64,000 nucleotides of DNA from contig CP121691.1 in assembly GCA_038396585.1 (NCBI GenBank), positions 1,178,001-1,242,000 of the forward strand, read 5' to 3'. The stretch comes from Vallitaleaceae bacterium 9-2 (lineage in GTDB: Bacteria; Bacillota; Clostridia; Lachnospirales; Vallitaleaceae). Below are positions 9,403 through 21,036 of the stretch, one piece after another. The notes beneath the pieces were generated by a model. The model made no database searches and was not told where the DNA came from. It saw only the letters and a list, made by a program, of their open reading frames with translations. Every line of letters starts with the position of its first letter. Within the stretch, counting starts at the first letter, position 1. Made by a program: the position numbers and the translations under genes.

Positions 9403-10698
9403 ATGCCAAATTTAACGATTGCTACAATTATTTTGATTGGTAGCTTTATCATATTTATTGCACTTCGGTTTCCGATAGCGTATTCATTGGGAATATCTTC
9501 GGTGATGACAGTAATCTATCTAGGAATGCCGCCGGAAATGGTTGCTCAAAACACAGTGAAAGGTATTAATGCCTTTTCTTTGATGGCGGTTCCATTTTTT
9601 ATCATCTCCGGAGAGCTAATGAGCTGTGGAGGAATCGCAAAACGCTTAGTCAAGTTGGCAGACGCCATGGTTGGCTGGATGAGTGGAGGATTGGCCATTG
9701 TTAACATTGTCGCTTCCATGTTTTTTGGAGGAATATCTGGATCATCAGCTGCAGATACAGCATCTCTTGGTCCGATTCTTATACCGATGATGAATAAAAA
9801 AGGCTATGATAATGAATTTTCAACGGGTATCACCTGTGCCAGTTCAGTTCAGGGAATGTTGATTCCACCCAGTCACAACATGGTAATCTATGCCATGGTT
9901 GCAGGGAGTGTGTCTGTTGGTGCCTTATTTCTTGCAGGGATGGTGCCAGGAATCATTCTTGGAATTTTTTTGGTTATATACAGCTTGATTGTAGCTAAAA
10001 AACGTAAGTATCCTAAGGGAGATCGGTTTGAACTTTCGAATGTACTTAAAGCATTTAAAGAAGCAATTTTTGGCTTGATTACGGTATTGATTGTTGTTGT
10101 AGGCGTCATTGGAGGTCTCTTTACAGCAACAGAAGCGGCAGGACTTTCAGTAGTATGGGCATTTTTTGTCACCTTTTTTATCTATCGTGAAATACCTTTA
10201 AAGGAATTTTGGAACATCTTAGGACGTGCACTACGTACCATATCTATGGTCATGATTATTATTGGTACTTCATCGGCTTTTGGCTGGCTCTTAGCTTATC
10301 TGAAAGTGCCGGAAATGGTAGCTGGAGGTATTCTTGGGATGACACAAAATAAAATCCTGGTTCTATTGATTATCAATATCATCCTTTTAGGTTTTGGTAT
10401 GTTTATGGATATGGCGGCGATCATAACGATAACAACGCCTATTCTTTTACCGATTGCTATGCAAATGGGAATGGATCCGGTCCACTATGGGGCCATGATG
10501 GTCCTTAATTTGGGAATTGGCGTATTGACACCTCCAGTGGGCAACACGCTCTTCATCGGTTCAGCCATCTCAGGGTTAAAGATAGAGCGCTTGGCAAAGA
10601 GCATGATTCCAATGTATGTTGTCATGGGTCTTGTGCTATTACTCATAACATTTGTTCCTCAAGTGGTTATGACCTTACCGCACATATTAATGAAATAA
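9403..10698 (+). CDS. dctM: TRAP transporter large permease, DctM type
   Basis: A 431-residue membrane protein with about eleven to twelve hydrophobic segments. Family motifs are clear: PFFIISGELMSCGGIAKRL near residue 65, FFGGISGSSAADTASLGPIL near 105-125, and LNLGIGVLTPPVGNTLF near 368-385, the two halves of the sodium/substrate site. It is the transport subunit of the TRAP system. The start ATG at 9403 follows AAGGAGAA. The gene ends 5 bases before the stop of the convergent AraC gene, whose 3' end carries its terminator. Confidence 0.94.
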   Translation: MPNLTIATIILIGSFIIFIALRFPIAYSLGISSVMTVIYLGMPPEMVAQNTVKGINAFSLMAVPFFIISGELMSCGGIAKRLVKLADAMVGWMSGGLAIVNIVASMFFGGISGSSAADTASLGPILIPMMNKKGYDNEFSTGITCASSVQGMLIPPSHNMVIYAMVAGSVSVGALFLAGMVPGIILGIFLVIYSLIVAKKRKYPKGDRFELSNVLKAFKEAIFGLITVLIVVVGVIGGLFTATEAAGLSVVWAFFVTFFIYREIPLKEFWNILGRALRTISMVMIIIGTSSAFGWLLAYLKVPEMVAGGILGMTQNKILVLLIINIILLGFGMFMDMAAIITITTPILLPIAMQMGMDPVHYGAMMVLNLGIGVLTPPVGNTLFIGSAISGLKIERLAKSMIPMYVVMGLVLLLITFVPQVVMTLPHILMK

Positions 10699-10703
10699 AT
10701 CAA

Positions 10704-11531
10704 TCAAACACCTCGTTGATGAAGTTGTATAAATTCACGAGGTGTTATTTTTTCTTCTTTTTTAAAAAGTGCACTATAATAACTAGGACTTTTAATTCCG
10801 ACGCGCAGTGCAACATCTTGAATGGATAAATCCGGTGAGGATAAGAGAAGCGATTTACTTTTGGACAAACGATAATTACGGACATATTCAAAAGGACGCA
10901 TGCTAAGTTCGGCTTGAAATAGGCGACATACATATTGGGGAGAACGTTGGATAATTGAAGCCAAATCGTTTAAACTAAAATCATCCATATAATGATTTTC
11001 AATATATGCTAAAAGTGTCAGAAACATCTGGCTTCCATGAATGTCGGTGTTTTTTTTAGTGCTTTGTAGACGATGAATTTCATAGATAGTGTCATAGAGC
11101 AAAGTGGAAATTTTAAAATAGTGCTGATGATATTCATTATTGGATAAACGGTATATCTGTTCGAGAAGCTGTTGAGTTTGGTGGGGATCATTTAGAGGCA
11201 TATATGCAAAATCGGTTAATCCAAAGGCTTGAAGAAGGTCAGCAACGGCGTAACCGTCAAATGAAACCCAATGTGTGATCCAATCTTCTCCCGTTTTCAT
11301 ATAATGGTGTGGAAGATGCGCTGGAATAAACAGCCCTGTATTTGGAAAGATATCATAGACTTCGTCGTTGATATATAGTTGGCCAGAACCAGAGATCGTT
11401 TGAATCCATTGAGGCGATGTATAACCATGAGGACGATCCATTTCAGTTTCAGTAAAAAAAATACCGGATGATGTCAGGTAAAAAGGAAGGTTTAATTGAT
11501 GATCCGTATTTGTAGGAAAAAAAGCGTTCAT
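10704..11531 (-). CDS. AraC-family transcriptional regulator, likely for the adjacent beta-galactosidase
   Basis: A 275-residue regulator: N-terminal AraC-binding cupin domain (residues about 20-110, with WIQTISGSGQLYINDEVYDI and PAHLPHHYM segments) and C-terminal double helix-turn-helix (FSLNDLASIIQRSPQYVCRLF and LSIQDVALRVGIKSPSYYSALF, ending ITPREF). The start ATG at 11531 is preceded by GGAGGATTTT; the in-frame ATG four codons earlier overlaps that site. It is divergent from lacZ with about 150 bases between, the usual arrangement for a galactoside-responsive regulator. Control of the convergent TRAP genes is possible but less likely. Confidence 0.9.
   Translation of the reverse strand: MNAFFPTNTDHQLNLPFYLTSSGIFFTETEMDRPHGYTSPQWIQTISGSGQLYINDEVYDIFPNTGLFIPAHLPHHYMKTGEDWITHWVSFDGYAVADLLQAFGLTDFAYMPLNDPHQTQQLLEQIYRLSNNEYHQHYFKISTLLYDTIYEIHRLQSTKKNTDIHGSQMFLTLLAYIENHYMDDFSLNDLASIIQRSPQYVCRLFQAELSMRPFEYVRNYRLSKSKSLLLSSPDLSIQDVALRVGIKSPSYYSALFKKEEKITPREFIQLHQRGV
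10708..10754. terminator. Terminator for dctM, inside the 3' end of the convergent AraC gene
   Basis: ACACCTCGT (10708-10716) pairs perfectly with ACGAGGTGT (10737-10745), followed by TTATTTTTTC on the plus strand. It lies wholly inside the last codons of the AraC gene on the other strand. Confidence 0.72.
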
Positions 11532-11603
11532 AAAATCCTCCATATTTTGTATTAGTTTTAAGTTTGTGAGTTCATATTCTTATAATATATGAAAAACTTT
11601 ATA

Positions 11604-11632
11604 TTGAAAAGACTTAGTTAACGTATTATGAT
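11604..11632 (+). promoter_or_regulatory. Promoter of the beta-galactosidase gene
   Basis: TTGAAA, a 17-bp spacer and TATGAT precede the lacZ start by about 48 bases. The region between this and the divergent AraC start would hold the AraC sites. Confidence 0.6.
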
Positions 11633-11662
11633 GAAGATACATTAACTTTAATTTTATGATAG

Positions 11663-14830
<3,168 letters not shown>

Positions 14831-14843
14831 AGGATGGCGGGGA

Positions 14844-15947
14844 TTATTGCTGAAAGTATGCGCTTAATGCTTCAAGTGTGCGATTGACTTTTTCAGGAGT
14901 ACAATTATACCCCATATGTCCGATGCGAATCACTTTGCCTTGGAGATATCCAAGAGAACCTGCAAGCAAGATGCCTTTTTGTTCAAGCATATATTGGCGT
15001 ATATCCATTTCAGAGTGACCTTCGGGCACAACAAAGGCTGTGACTGTATCTGAAAATCCAGCCTTTGGATATAGAGATAGACCCAAACTTTTTATTGTTT
15101 CTCGAACTTTTTGGGCTTCCTCATGATGTCGGATAAATACGTTCTTGTCATCGACAACCCGCTTAGCAGCTAGATGTAATGCTTTGATTTCATTGACAGG
15201 CTGTGTATAGGGAAACTTTTTTTTAGAATACCAATCATCCCATATCATAAGGTTTGCATAAAAGCCGATAATGGGGTGATTTCTTTTTTTCATTTTTTCT
15301 TTGGCATCTGTGCTAACAGATAAAAAAGTTAAACCACTTGGAGCCGAAAGACATTTTTGAGAGCCGCCTAAGACAATATCTATATTCCATTGGTCCGCAT
15401 AGACTTCTAGTCCACCAACACCGGAGACGGAATCAACGACAGTCAAAATACCATAAGACTTTAGTAAGGGACAAAGTAAGTCAATAGGGTTAACGAGTCC
15501 GGAAGGGGTTTCGCAGTGAACCATCGTTGCTAAAGTATATTCATGATTGGTTTCTAGAAAAGCCTTTAGTTTATCTACATCAATGGGTTCTTGGTCATTC
15601 ATTTCATAGAGTGTTACTTGTGCCCCATATAGTGAGGCAAAGTCAGCAAAGCCTGACCCAAAGATACCGTTGGAGATGACAAGTACGTTGTCGCCAGGTT
15701 CGATAAGAGAAGCACATGCTGCCTCAAGACCTAGGATACCTTCACCATTTAAGAGGTAGACGTCCTTTTGGGTATGCATGATTTGCTGAAGGTATTGAGT
15801 GGTTTCTTTATAGATTTCAAAAAAATCAAGGTCGATGCTAGGATGCATAAATGGTTCGGACATCATGGCAAGGACTTCAGGAGCAATGTCAGTTGGACCT
15901 GGGGTCATGATAAGCTTTTTTGAAAAGTTCGGGTTATCTAAATACAT
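14844..15947 (-). CDS. Class V PLP-dependent aminotransferase (alanine-glyoxylate/serine-glyoxylate type)
   Basis: A 367-residue fold-type I PLP enzyme. It opens with the family N-terminus KLIMTPGPTDIAPEVL, then HPSIDLDFFEIY, the VDSVSGVGG motif (Asp that binds the pyridine nitrogen) and GGSQKCLSAPSGL, whose Lys is the Schiff-base residue. Relatives transfer amino groups between alanine or serine and glyoxylate; some act on phosphonates or purine breakdown products. The ATG at 15947 is preceded by GAAAGG. It starts 4 bases after the stop of the ECF S-component gene, so the two are co-transcribed and the transported compound may be linked to this enzyme (substrate or cofactor vitamer). Confidence 0.88.
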   Translation of the reverse strand: MYLDNPNFSKKLIMTPGPTDIAPEVLAMMSEPFMHPSIDLDFFEIYKETTQYLQQIMHTQKDVYLLNGEGILGLEAACASLIEPGDNVLVISNGIFGSGFADFASLYGAQVTLYEMNDQEPIDVDKLKAFLETNHEYTLATMVHCETPSGLVNPIDLLCPLLKSYGILTVVDSVSGVGGLEVYADQWNIDIVLGGSQKCLSAPSGLTFLSVSTDAKEKMKKRNHPIIGFYANLMIWDDWYSKKKFPYTQPVNEIKALHLAAKRVVDDKNVFIRHHEEAQKVRETIKSLGLSLYPKAGFSDTVTAFVVPEGHSEMDIRQYMLEQKGILLAGSLGYLQGKVIRIGHMGYNCTPEKVNRTLEALSAYFQQ

Positions 15948-15951
15948 CAAT

Positions 15952-16506
15952 TCACGACCTTTCTGCGGCAAGTTGGTTGAGATGTTGGGAGGTTCCTGAT
16001 TTTTCAATGATTAAAATAACAGGTGTCGCAATAAGGATTCCGGCAACTGCCTGAGTAATATCACCAGGTAAAGAAGCAACAGCAGCAGGAAGATTATGAT
16101 AAAGCAGTAGATTATATGCGAAGTATCCAAGAATCATCCACAAGCTGGGTAGAATCATTGCAAGCATCAGGCGAACCATATGTATAGGCCGTCTTTGGCT
16201 TGTGTTTGCGATAGAACCTATCATATAGCCCATAATTCCTCGTATGATAAATGTTCCGGGAGCCCATATAATCCATGGAGACAATATGTCAAAAAGAGCC
16301 ATTCCAAAAGCACCTGCAATAGCGCCGTATCGTTTTCCAAAGATAATGGCAATGGAAAAAAGTGCGACATTGCCAAGATGTATCAAACCACCGGTGGCTA
16401 TTCCTGGTAGAGGGATTTGTACAGCATATGTAGCGACAAAGACGATGGCAATAAATAAAGCAGCAATAATAACGGATTTTGTTGTGATTTTTTGATGTTC
16501 TTTCAT
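15952..16506 (-). CDS. ECF transporter S-component (substrate-specific membrane subunit)
   Basis: A 184-residue membrane protein with five or six hydrophobic segments. The arrangement IPLPGIATGGLIHLGNVALFSIAIIFGKRYGAIAGAFGMALFD is characteristic of ECF-type vitamin transporter S subunits, which pair with a shared EcfA-EcfA'-EcfT energizing module encoded elsewhere. The start at 16506 is preceded by AAAGGAGTG. It is the first gene of a two-gene minus-strand operon with the PLP aminotransferase, which makes a B6 vitamer one reasonable substrate; this is inference from position only. No riboswitch is visible in the 166 bases upstream. Confidence 0.82.
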   Translation of the reverse strand: MKEHQKITTKSVIIAALFIAIVFVATYAVQIPLPGIATGGLIHLGNVALFSIAIIFGKRYGAIAGAFGMALFDILSPWIIWAPGTFIIRGIMGYMIGSIANTSQRRPIHMVRLMLAMILPSLWMILGYFAYNLLLYHNLPAAVASLPGDITQAVAGILIATPVILIIEKSGTSQHLNQLAAERS

Positions 16507-16657
16507 AGGACACTCCTTTTTATCATAAGTATAGGCGTTCATGTCATAGCTTGACAAAAACGAATAAAAAAATATAGTCCTAGTATAATTGAAAAGTGTC
16601 TCTTGTAAAAGTGACAGAAAATCATAAATAGAAGGGGACAGTGTTAAAAAAGGGCAT

Positions 16658-16694
16658 AAAAAAAGCCGAGAGTTAAAAACTCTCAGCTTTTTTA
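16658..16694. terminator. Terminator at the end of the cystine symporter gene
   Basis: Read on the minus strand, AAAGCTGAGAGT and ACTCTCGGCTTT form a stem with the stop codon in the loop, followed by a T-run. The stem encodes the last residues (KAES) of the protein. A-runs on the other side could allow function in both directions. Confidence 0.82.
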
Positions 16695-18061
16695 CCTTTA
16701 CGGTTATAAATGGATAAATCCACTTTATTCATTAAACGTCCTGAAACCAAACCGGACACAACAGAACCACTAACATTTAATGCAGTACGTCCCATATCAA
16801 TAAGAGGTTCGATAGCAATAAGCAAGCCGACTAATCCAACAGGAAGACCAAGCGCAGATAATACAGTTAAAGCAGCAAAGGTTGCGCCACCACCAACTCC
16901 GGCAATACCAAAGGAAGCAAGGGCAGTAATAATAATAAGCTTAATCAAAAAACCAGGTTCAAGCGGATTAATACCGACAGTAGGAGCAATCATGACAGCA
17001 AGCATAGCTGGGTAGATTCCCGCACAGCCATTTTGACCAATGCTTGTCCCCAAGGATGCAGATAAGTTGGCATGTCCTTCTGAAACACCTAAATCATCAA
17101 TTTGTGTTTCAACATTTAAAGGAAGGGTACCGGCACTACTTCGTGATGTAAAAGCAAAAGAAAGTACAGGAGCCATTTTTTTCACATATGTTAATGGGTT
17201 TAACTTAAATAATGTAAGAATAATCAAATGAATAGCAAACATAATGATTAATGCAACATATGAAGCCAAGACAAAATTAATGAGACGAAGAATCTCGCTA
17301 AAATTACTTGTTGAGACCATACGTGTCATCAAGGCAAGGACACCATAAGGTGTCAAGCGAAGGATTAATGTCACTAAGCGCATGACAACATCGTGCAAGG
17401 ATTTAATTAAATCAACAAAAAAGGCTGCTGATTCCGGTTTTTTACGTTTTAGTCCAATGACTGAGATAGCAAGGAGTGCAGCAATCAGTACAGTTGAAAG
17501 CGTTGAAGAACTTTCTTGACCGGACATAGCATAAATCGGATTTAGTGGGATAATTTCAACAAGTTGCTGTTGAATAGGCTTTGCTTGGAAATCATCAAGA
17601 CGTGACTCCAACCGTTCACTTGCTCGAACTTCAGCATCCCCAGATACTAACCCTTCAGAGGTAAGATTAAAAACACTAGCAGTCGTTGCACCGACAAAAG
17701 CAGAGATTGCCGTAGTAATCATCAAGGTGGCGATGATGAGTGATGCCATTTTTCCTAGATTCTTTGAATCTTGTGTTATGATAGCGTTAATGATTGAGAC
17801 GAAAATCAAAGGAATAACGATCATACGTAGTAGTCGAACATATCCGCTTCCAATAACACTAAACCAAGTGTTTGAGTCTTGAACGACACTTGAGCTACTT
17901 CCATAGATGACTTGTAGCAACGCACCAAAGACAATACCTAAAAGTAAACCTAAAAATACACGTTTTGTAAAAGAGATGTGGCGTTTTTGCATTTGATATA
18001 GTCCAAGGACCAATAAAAGCATAATAACCACGTTGATAATAATTGCAAAAGTAGTGTTCAT
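16673..18061 (-). CDS. tcyP: L-cystine/dicarboxylate:sodium symporter, TcyP type
   Basis: A 462-residue member of the DAACS (glutamate/dicarboxylate:cation symporter) family. The N-terminus (NVVIMLLLVLGLYQMQKRHISF then KRVFLGLLLGIVFGALLQ) closely resembles Bacillus TcyP, the sodium-driven L-cystine symporter. Family signatures include AFTSRSSAGTLPLN (HP1 serine-rich loop) near residue 305, GCAGIYPAM (TM7) and the GVGGGATFAAL / DMGRTALNVSGS segments of HP2 and TM8. The start ATG at 18061 follows GAGGAGGAATTAT. It is monocistronic, with its own promoter and terminator. Confidence 0.85.
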   Translation of the reverse strand: MNTTFAIIINVVIMLLLVLGLYQMQKRHISFTKRVFLGLLLGIVFGALLQVIYGSSSSVVQDSNTWFSVIGSGYVRLLRMIVIPLIFVSIINAIITQDSKNLGKMASLIIATLMITTAISAFVGATTASVFNLTSEGLVSGDAEVRASERLESRLDDFQAKPIQQQLVEIIPLNPIYAMSGQESSSTLSTVLIAALLAISVIGLKRKKPESAAFFVDLIKSLHDVVMRLVTLILRLTPYGVLALMTRMVSTSNFSEILRLINFVLASYVALIIMFAIHLIILTLFKLNPLTYVKKMAPVLSFAFTSRSSAGTLPLNVETQIDDLGVSEGHANLSASLGTSIGQNGCAGIYPAMLAVMIAPTVGINPLEPGFLIKLIIITALASFGIAGVGGGATFAALTVLSALGLPVGLVGLLIAIEPLIDMGRTALNVSGSVVSGLVSGRLMNKVDLSIYNRKGKKAESF

Positions 18062-18081
18062 ATAATTCCTCCTCGTGATAT

Positions 18082-18149
18082 AACATATTAATTATATATG
18101 TTACATATGATATTAAGTTTATCATAGCAGAATCTTTAGATTGTGTCAA
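18082..18149 (-). promoter_or_regulatory. Promoter and downstream operator-like palindrome of tcyP
   Basis: On the minus strand TTGACA (18144-18149), a 17-bp spacer and TATGAT (18121-18126) make a near-consensus sigma-A promoter. Just downstream, AACATAT (18082-18088) and ATATGTT (18096-18102) form an inverted repeat around the position of about +12 to +32, where a bound repressor would block transcription. Confidence 0.65.
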
Positions 18150-18214
18150 TGCATTTGTGTTTATTATTCAATTGAGTTATACTGATACGCAGAATAAAAA
18201 AAAGGAGAACAAAT

Positions 18215-19516
18215 ATGAAAGAGTTATTAAAAAAGGTAATATTTATGAACTACTTTAAAAAACTACAGACTAAGATTATTGTTGCCATTACCCTAGCCTT
18301 TTTGGTGAGCATTCCATTGTCATCATTAATCAGTCAAGGTGTTCATAATAGCGGAATTCATACGGGGAACTTAGAGATATATGTTAATACCATCATCAAT
18401 ATTCTCATTATGAACATTATTATGGTGTTCTTTTTACGCTATATGATTATTAAACCGTTAAAACATTACATTGAAATCTTAAAGCATATGAGTGAAGGTG
18501 ATCTAGATATTCAGTTGCCCAAACAAAGGAAAGATGAGTTTGGACAAATGGATCAAGCGACCAATAAAATGTTGGAGCGCCTTAGAAATTTAATTGAACA
18601 AATTCAAAATAATGCAGAAGCAACAGATGAAAAAGCAGAAGATTTGTACGAAGATTTACGTCAAGTCAAAGAAACATCCCAAAATATCACCAAAGCGATA
18701 GAAAATATTGCTCAAGGTGCAGTTGATCAGGCAAAAAGTACAGAAGAAGGCTCACAAGAAGTTCGTAAATTAGGCGAAGCCATTGAACAAAATCAAGCGT
18801 ATCTTCAGGACCTTAATGCATCATCAAAACGTGTGGATGCCCATGTTGATGAAGGTCTTGCGTCCATTGACGCATTAACAAAGACCAATGATGAAAATAT
18901 GCAGGCGATTCATGAAGTCAACACAATTGTAGAAAAAACGAATGAAAGCGCTAAAGCCATTAGTGAGGCAAGTATGATGATTGCCAATATTGCGGATCAG
19001 ACGAACTTACTTGCCCTAAATGCTGCGATTGAAGCGGCTAGAGCAGGAGAGATGGGGCGAGGTTTTGCCGTTGTCGCAGATGAAATACGTAAACTTGCAG
19101 AACAGTCGACACAGTCAACAAAAGAAATAGAAACGGTGGTGGATGGTTTACAGACAAACTCAAGTGCAGTTGTTGATACTATGGATAAGGTCTATGGGAT
19201 TTCTACAAGACAATCTGAGATGGTTCTTAAGAGTCGGGAAAAATTTCTAGAGATTTCGAAAGCAATTCAAGAAACGGAAGTGGCCATTGAGGATTTGAAT
19301 ATGTCAGAGAGTCAAATAGACCAAATGAAAGATGTCTTAACAGATACCCTTCATAATTTAATGGCTATTGCTCAAGAAAATTCAGCGTCAACACAAGAAG
19401 TCACTGCTTCTGTTCAAGAGCAGCTCAATAGTATTGAAAAAGTGACCAATTACGGAGCGAAAATCTCCCAATCAACAGAAGAATTATCGGATAATATTAG
19501 TGTATTTAATGTATAG
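18215..19516 (+). CDS. Methyl-accepting chemotaxis protein with minimal extracellular part
   Basis: A 433-residue chemoreceptor. TM1 (about residues 22-40) and TM2 (about 61-80) are separated by only about 20 residues, so there is no room for a periplasmic ligand domain. A HAMP domain (about 80-132, with [11 protein letters not shown]) and an MCP signalling domain follow, with the hairpin tip [34 protein letters not shown] near residues 263-295. It may sense membrane or cytoplasmic cues. The start ATG at 18215 has AAGGAGAAC at good spacing. It stands alone, with a terminator after it. Confidence 0.93.
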   Translation: MKELLKKVIFMNYFKKLQTKIIVAITLAFLVSIPLSSLISQGVHNSGIHTGNLEIYVNTIINILIMNIIMVFFLRYMIIKPLKHYIEILKHMSEGDLDIQLPKQRKDEFGQMDQATNKMLERLRNLIEQIQNNAEATDEKAEDLYEDLRQVKETSQNITKAIENIAQGAVDQAKSTEEGSQEVRKLGEAIEQNQAYLQDLNASSKRVDAHVDEGLASIDALTKTNDENMQAIHEVNTIVEKTNESAKAISEASMMIANIADQTNLLALNAAIEAARAGEMGRGFAVVADEIRKLAEQSTQSTKEIETVVDGLQTNSSAVVDTMDKVYGISTRQSEMVLKSREKFLEISKAIQETEVAIEDLNMSESQIDQMKDVLTDTLHNLMAIAQENSASTQEVTASVQEQLNSIEKVTNYGAKISQSTEELSDNISVFNV

Positions 19517-19532
19517 ATAGTTAGATTAGATT

Positions 19533-19566
19533 TAAAAAGCGCCTTCAAAAGAGGGCGTTTTTTTGT
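19533..19566 (+). terminator. Terminator after the chemoreceptor gene
   Basis: CGCCTTC (19540-19546) pairs with GAGGGCG (19551-19557) around AAAA, flanked by an A-run and followed by about seven T residues. Confidence 0.8.
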
Positions 19567-19619
19567 TTACAATTTGTTCATAAATATGTTAGGTTTCGGT
19601 TAAGGCGACCTTCTATGAT
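19566..19619 (+). promoter_or_regulatory. PhoP-box-like direct repeats and promoter of the VTC operon
   Basis: Four TT-led hexamers, TTTACA (19566), TTCATA (19577), TTAGGT (19589) and TTAAGG (19600), recur every 11, 12 and 11 bp. They end 8 bp before a TATGAT -10 element (19614-19619), with no good -35 hexamer. From established knowledge, Bacillus PhoP binds repeats of about this sequence and spacing located roughly -22 to -60 at activated promoters. The match is by eye. Confidence 0.5.
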
Positions 19620-19648
19620 AGAACTATAAAGAAAAGGAGGTCAAAGAC

Positions 19649-20329
19649 ATGTATAGAAATGAACTAAAATATATTATCGATGAAAATACAGCAGGCATCA
19701 TTCGTGGAAGAATAAAACATGTCTGCCCGTTTGACAAAAATTCAGATGAACAAGGATTCTATCAAGTGACAAGTCTATATTTTGATGATTATAATAACAG
19801 TGCTCTTGGAGACAATGTCATTGGGCGATTACGGAGAAAAAAATATCGTATCCGTATTTACAATGGCGATGATCACAATATTCGGTTAGAGAAAAAAGTG
19901 AAACATAATCAAGTTGGGTTTAAAGAAACCTGTCAGCTTACAAGAGAACAGTACAATATGATAATGCAAAAAAATTACAGCCAATTAAAATCAACATCGA
20001 AAGCCTTGTTGATTCAGGAATTTTGTCTGGATGCACTACAGAGAAAATTACAACCTAAAGTTATCGTAGACTATGATCGCCAGACATTTGTCTATCAATA
20101 TGGTGATGTACGAGTTACGCTTGATTATGATATTCGTCATTCGACGCATGGAGAGGATTTGTTCAATCCAAATATGTTATATTTGGCAGCGCTAAACCCG
20201 AATCAGGTTGTGTTAGAAATAAAGTATACAGGCTTTTTACCGGAGCATATTAAGCAACTTGTGCAACAAAATGTTACGAAGCGTCAAAGTATATCAAAGT
20301 ATACCTTATGCCGATCAAGACAATATTAA
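19649..20329 (+). CDS. VTC-domain (polyphosphate polymerase-like) protein
   Basis: A 226-residue protein made almost entirely of a VTC domain, the triphosphate-tunnel fold that in yeast Vtc4 makes polyphosphate from ATP. Basic residues expected to line the tunnel are present: RLRRKKYRIRIYN (about 60-72), IRLEKKVKHN (about 78-87), and near the end the acidic strand with VVLEIKYTGFLPEH. No membrane segment. It is first in a run with the DUF4956 membrane protein and a Cthe_2159-like lipoprotein, a grouping also seen with CotH-type genes in other Clostridia. The start follows AAAGGAGGTC. Polymerase activity itself is inferred from the fold. Confidence 0.85.
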   Translation: MYRNELKYIIDENTAGIIRGRIKHVCPFDKNSDEQGFYQVTSLYFDDYNNSALGDNVIGRLRRKKYRIRIYNGDDHNIRLEKKVKHNQVGFKETCQLTREQYNMIMQKNYSQLKSTSKALLIQEFCLDALQRKLQPKVIVDYDRQTFVYQYGDVRVTLDYDIRHSTHGEDLFNPNMLYLAALNPNQVVLEIKYTGFLPEHIKQLVQQNVTKRQSISKYTLCRSRQY

Positions 20330-20351
20330 GCCATAGAAAGAAGAGGATAAC

Positions 20352-21026
20352 ATGACAATTAATGATATTTTTAAAAATGATTTTATTGAACAAACGACAG
20401 GAGCGCTTTCACTACTGGAAATGTGTATAACATTTCTTGTTGCTTTTTTCATAGGAGTAGGAATTTTTTATATTTATAAAAAAACCTTCCAAGGGGTAAT
20501 GTATTCCAAAACATTTAACGTATCCCTCGTAATATTAACATTGATTTCGGCGATGATAATTATCGGTGTAACCAATAATATTGTCTTATCGCTTGGTATG
20601 GTGGGGGCACTTTCGATTGTTCGTTTTCGAACGTCCATAAAAGATCCCATTGATGTGGTGTATATGTTTTGGGCTATTGGAACCGGAATTATTACCGGAG
20701 CAGGATTATATATTTTAGCCCTAATTTCGTTTGTTTTTATTACACTTGTCATCATTATATTTAACAATATGGACATACGCATAGAACCATATCTGTTGAT
20801 TATTGCATATACCGACGGAAGCGCAGAAAAAGCGATTTTTCAGGAGTTGGATGCAGCACTAAATCAATACAAGATTAAATCAAAGACAAAAGTGCCATCT
20901 CAATATGAATTAACGATTGAGATTCGAACAAAATCAGATAAAAGTGGTTTGGTCAACACAATTGATCAGCTTGAGTATGTAACTAATGTCGCTATGCTAA
21001 GTTATGACGGTGATTACGCCGCGTAG
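20352..21026 (+). CDS. DUF4956 family membrane protein
   Basis: A 224-residue protein with four hydrophobic segments in the first 140 residues (about 21-42, 58-78, 85-100, 108-140) and a soluble C-terminal domain of about 80 residues. The string LGMVGALSIVRFRTSIKDPIDVVYMFWAIGTGI (about 75-107) is the hallmark of DUF4956 (MgtC-like wording GALSIVRFR). Function is not established; the family repeatedly sits beside VTC-domain proteins, so it may be the membrane partner of the polymerase, for instance in polymer export. Spacing to the VTC gene is 22 bases, with AAGAGGATAAC as ribosome site. Confidence 0.82.
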   Translation: MTINDIFKNDFIEQTTGALSLLEMCITFLVAFFIGVGIFYIYKKTFQGVMYSKTFNVSLVILTLISAMIIIGVTNNIVLSLGMVGALSIVRFRTSIKDPIDVVYMFWAIGTGIITGAGLYILALISFVFITLVIIIFNNMDIRIEPYLLIIAYTDGSAEKAIFQELDAALNQYKIKSKTKVPSQYELTIEIRTKSDKSGLVNTIDQLEYVTNVAMLSYDGDYAA

Positions 21027-21036
21027 GAGGAAAAAA

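Noticed and set aside
18150-18214. Sigma-D (flagellar) promoter ahead of the first chemoreceptor
   Set aside because: The sequence ACTGATAC only loosely recalls the -10 and no TAAA-type -35 is found at the right distance.
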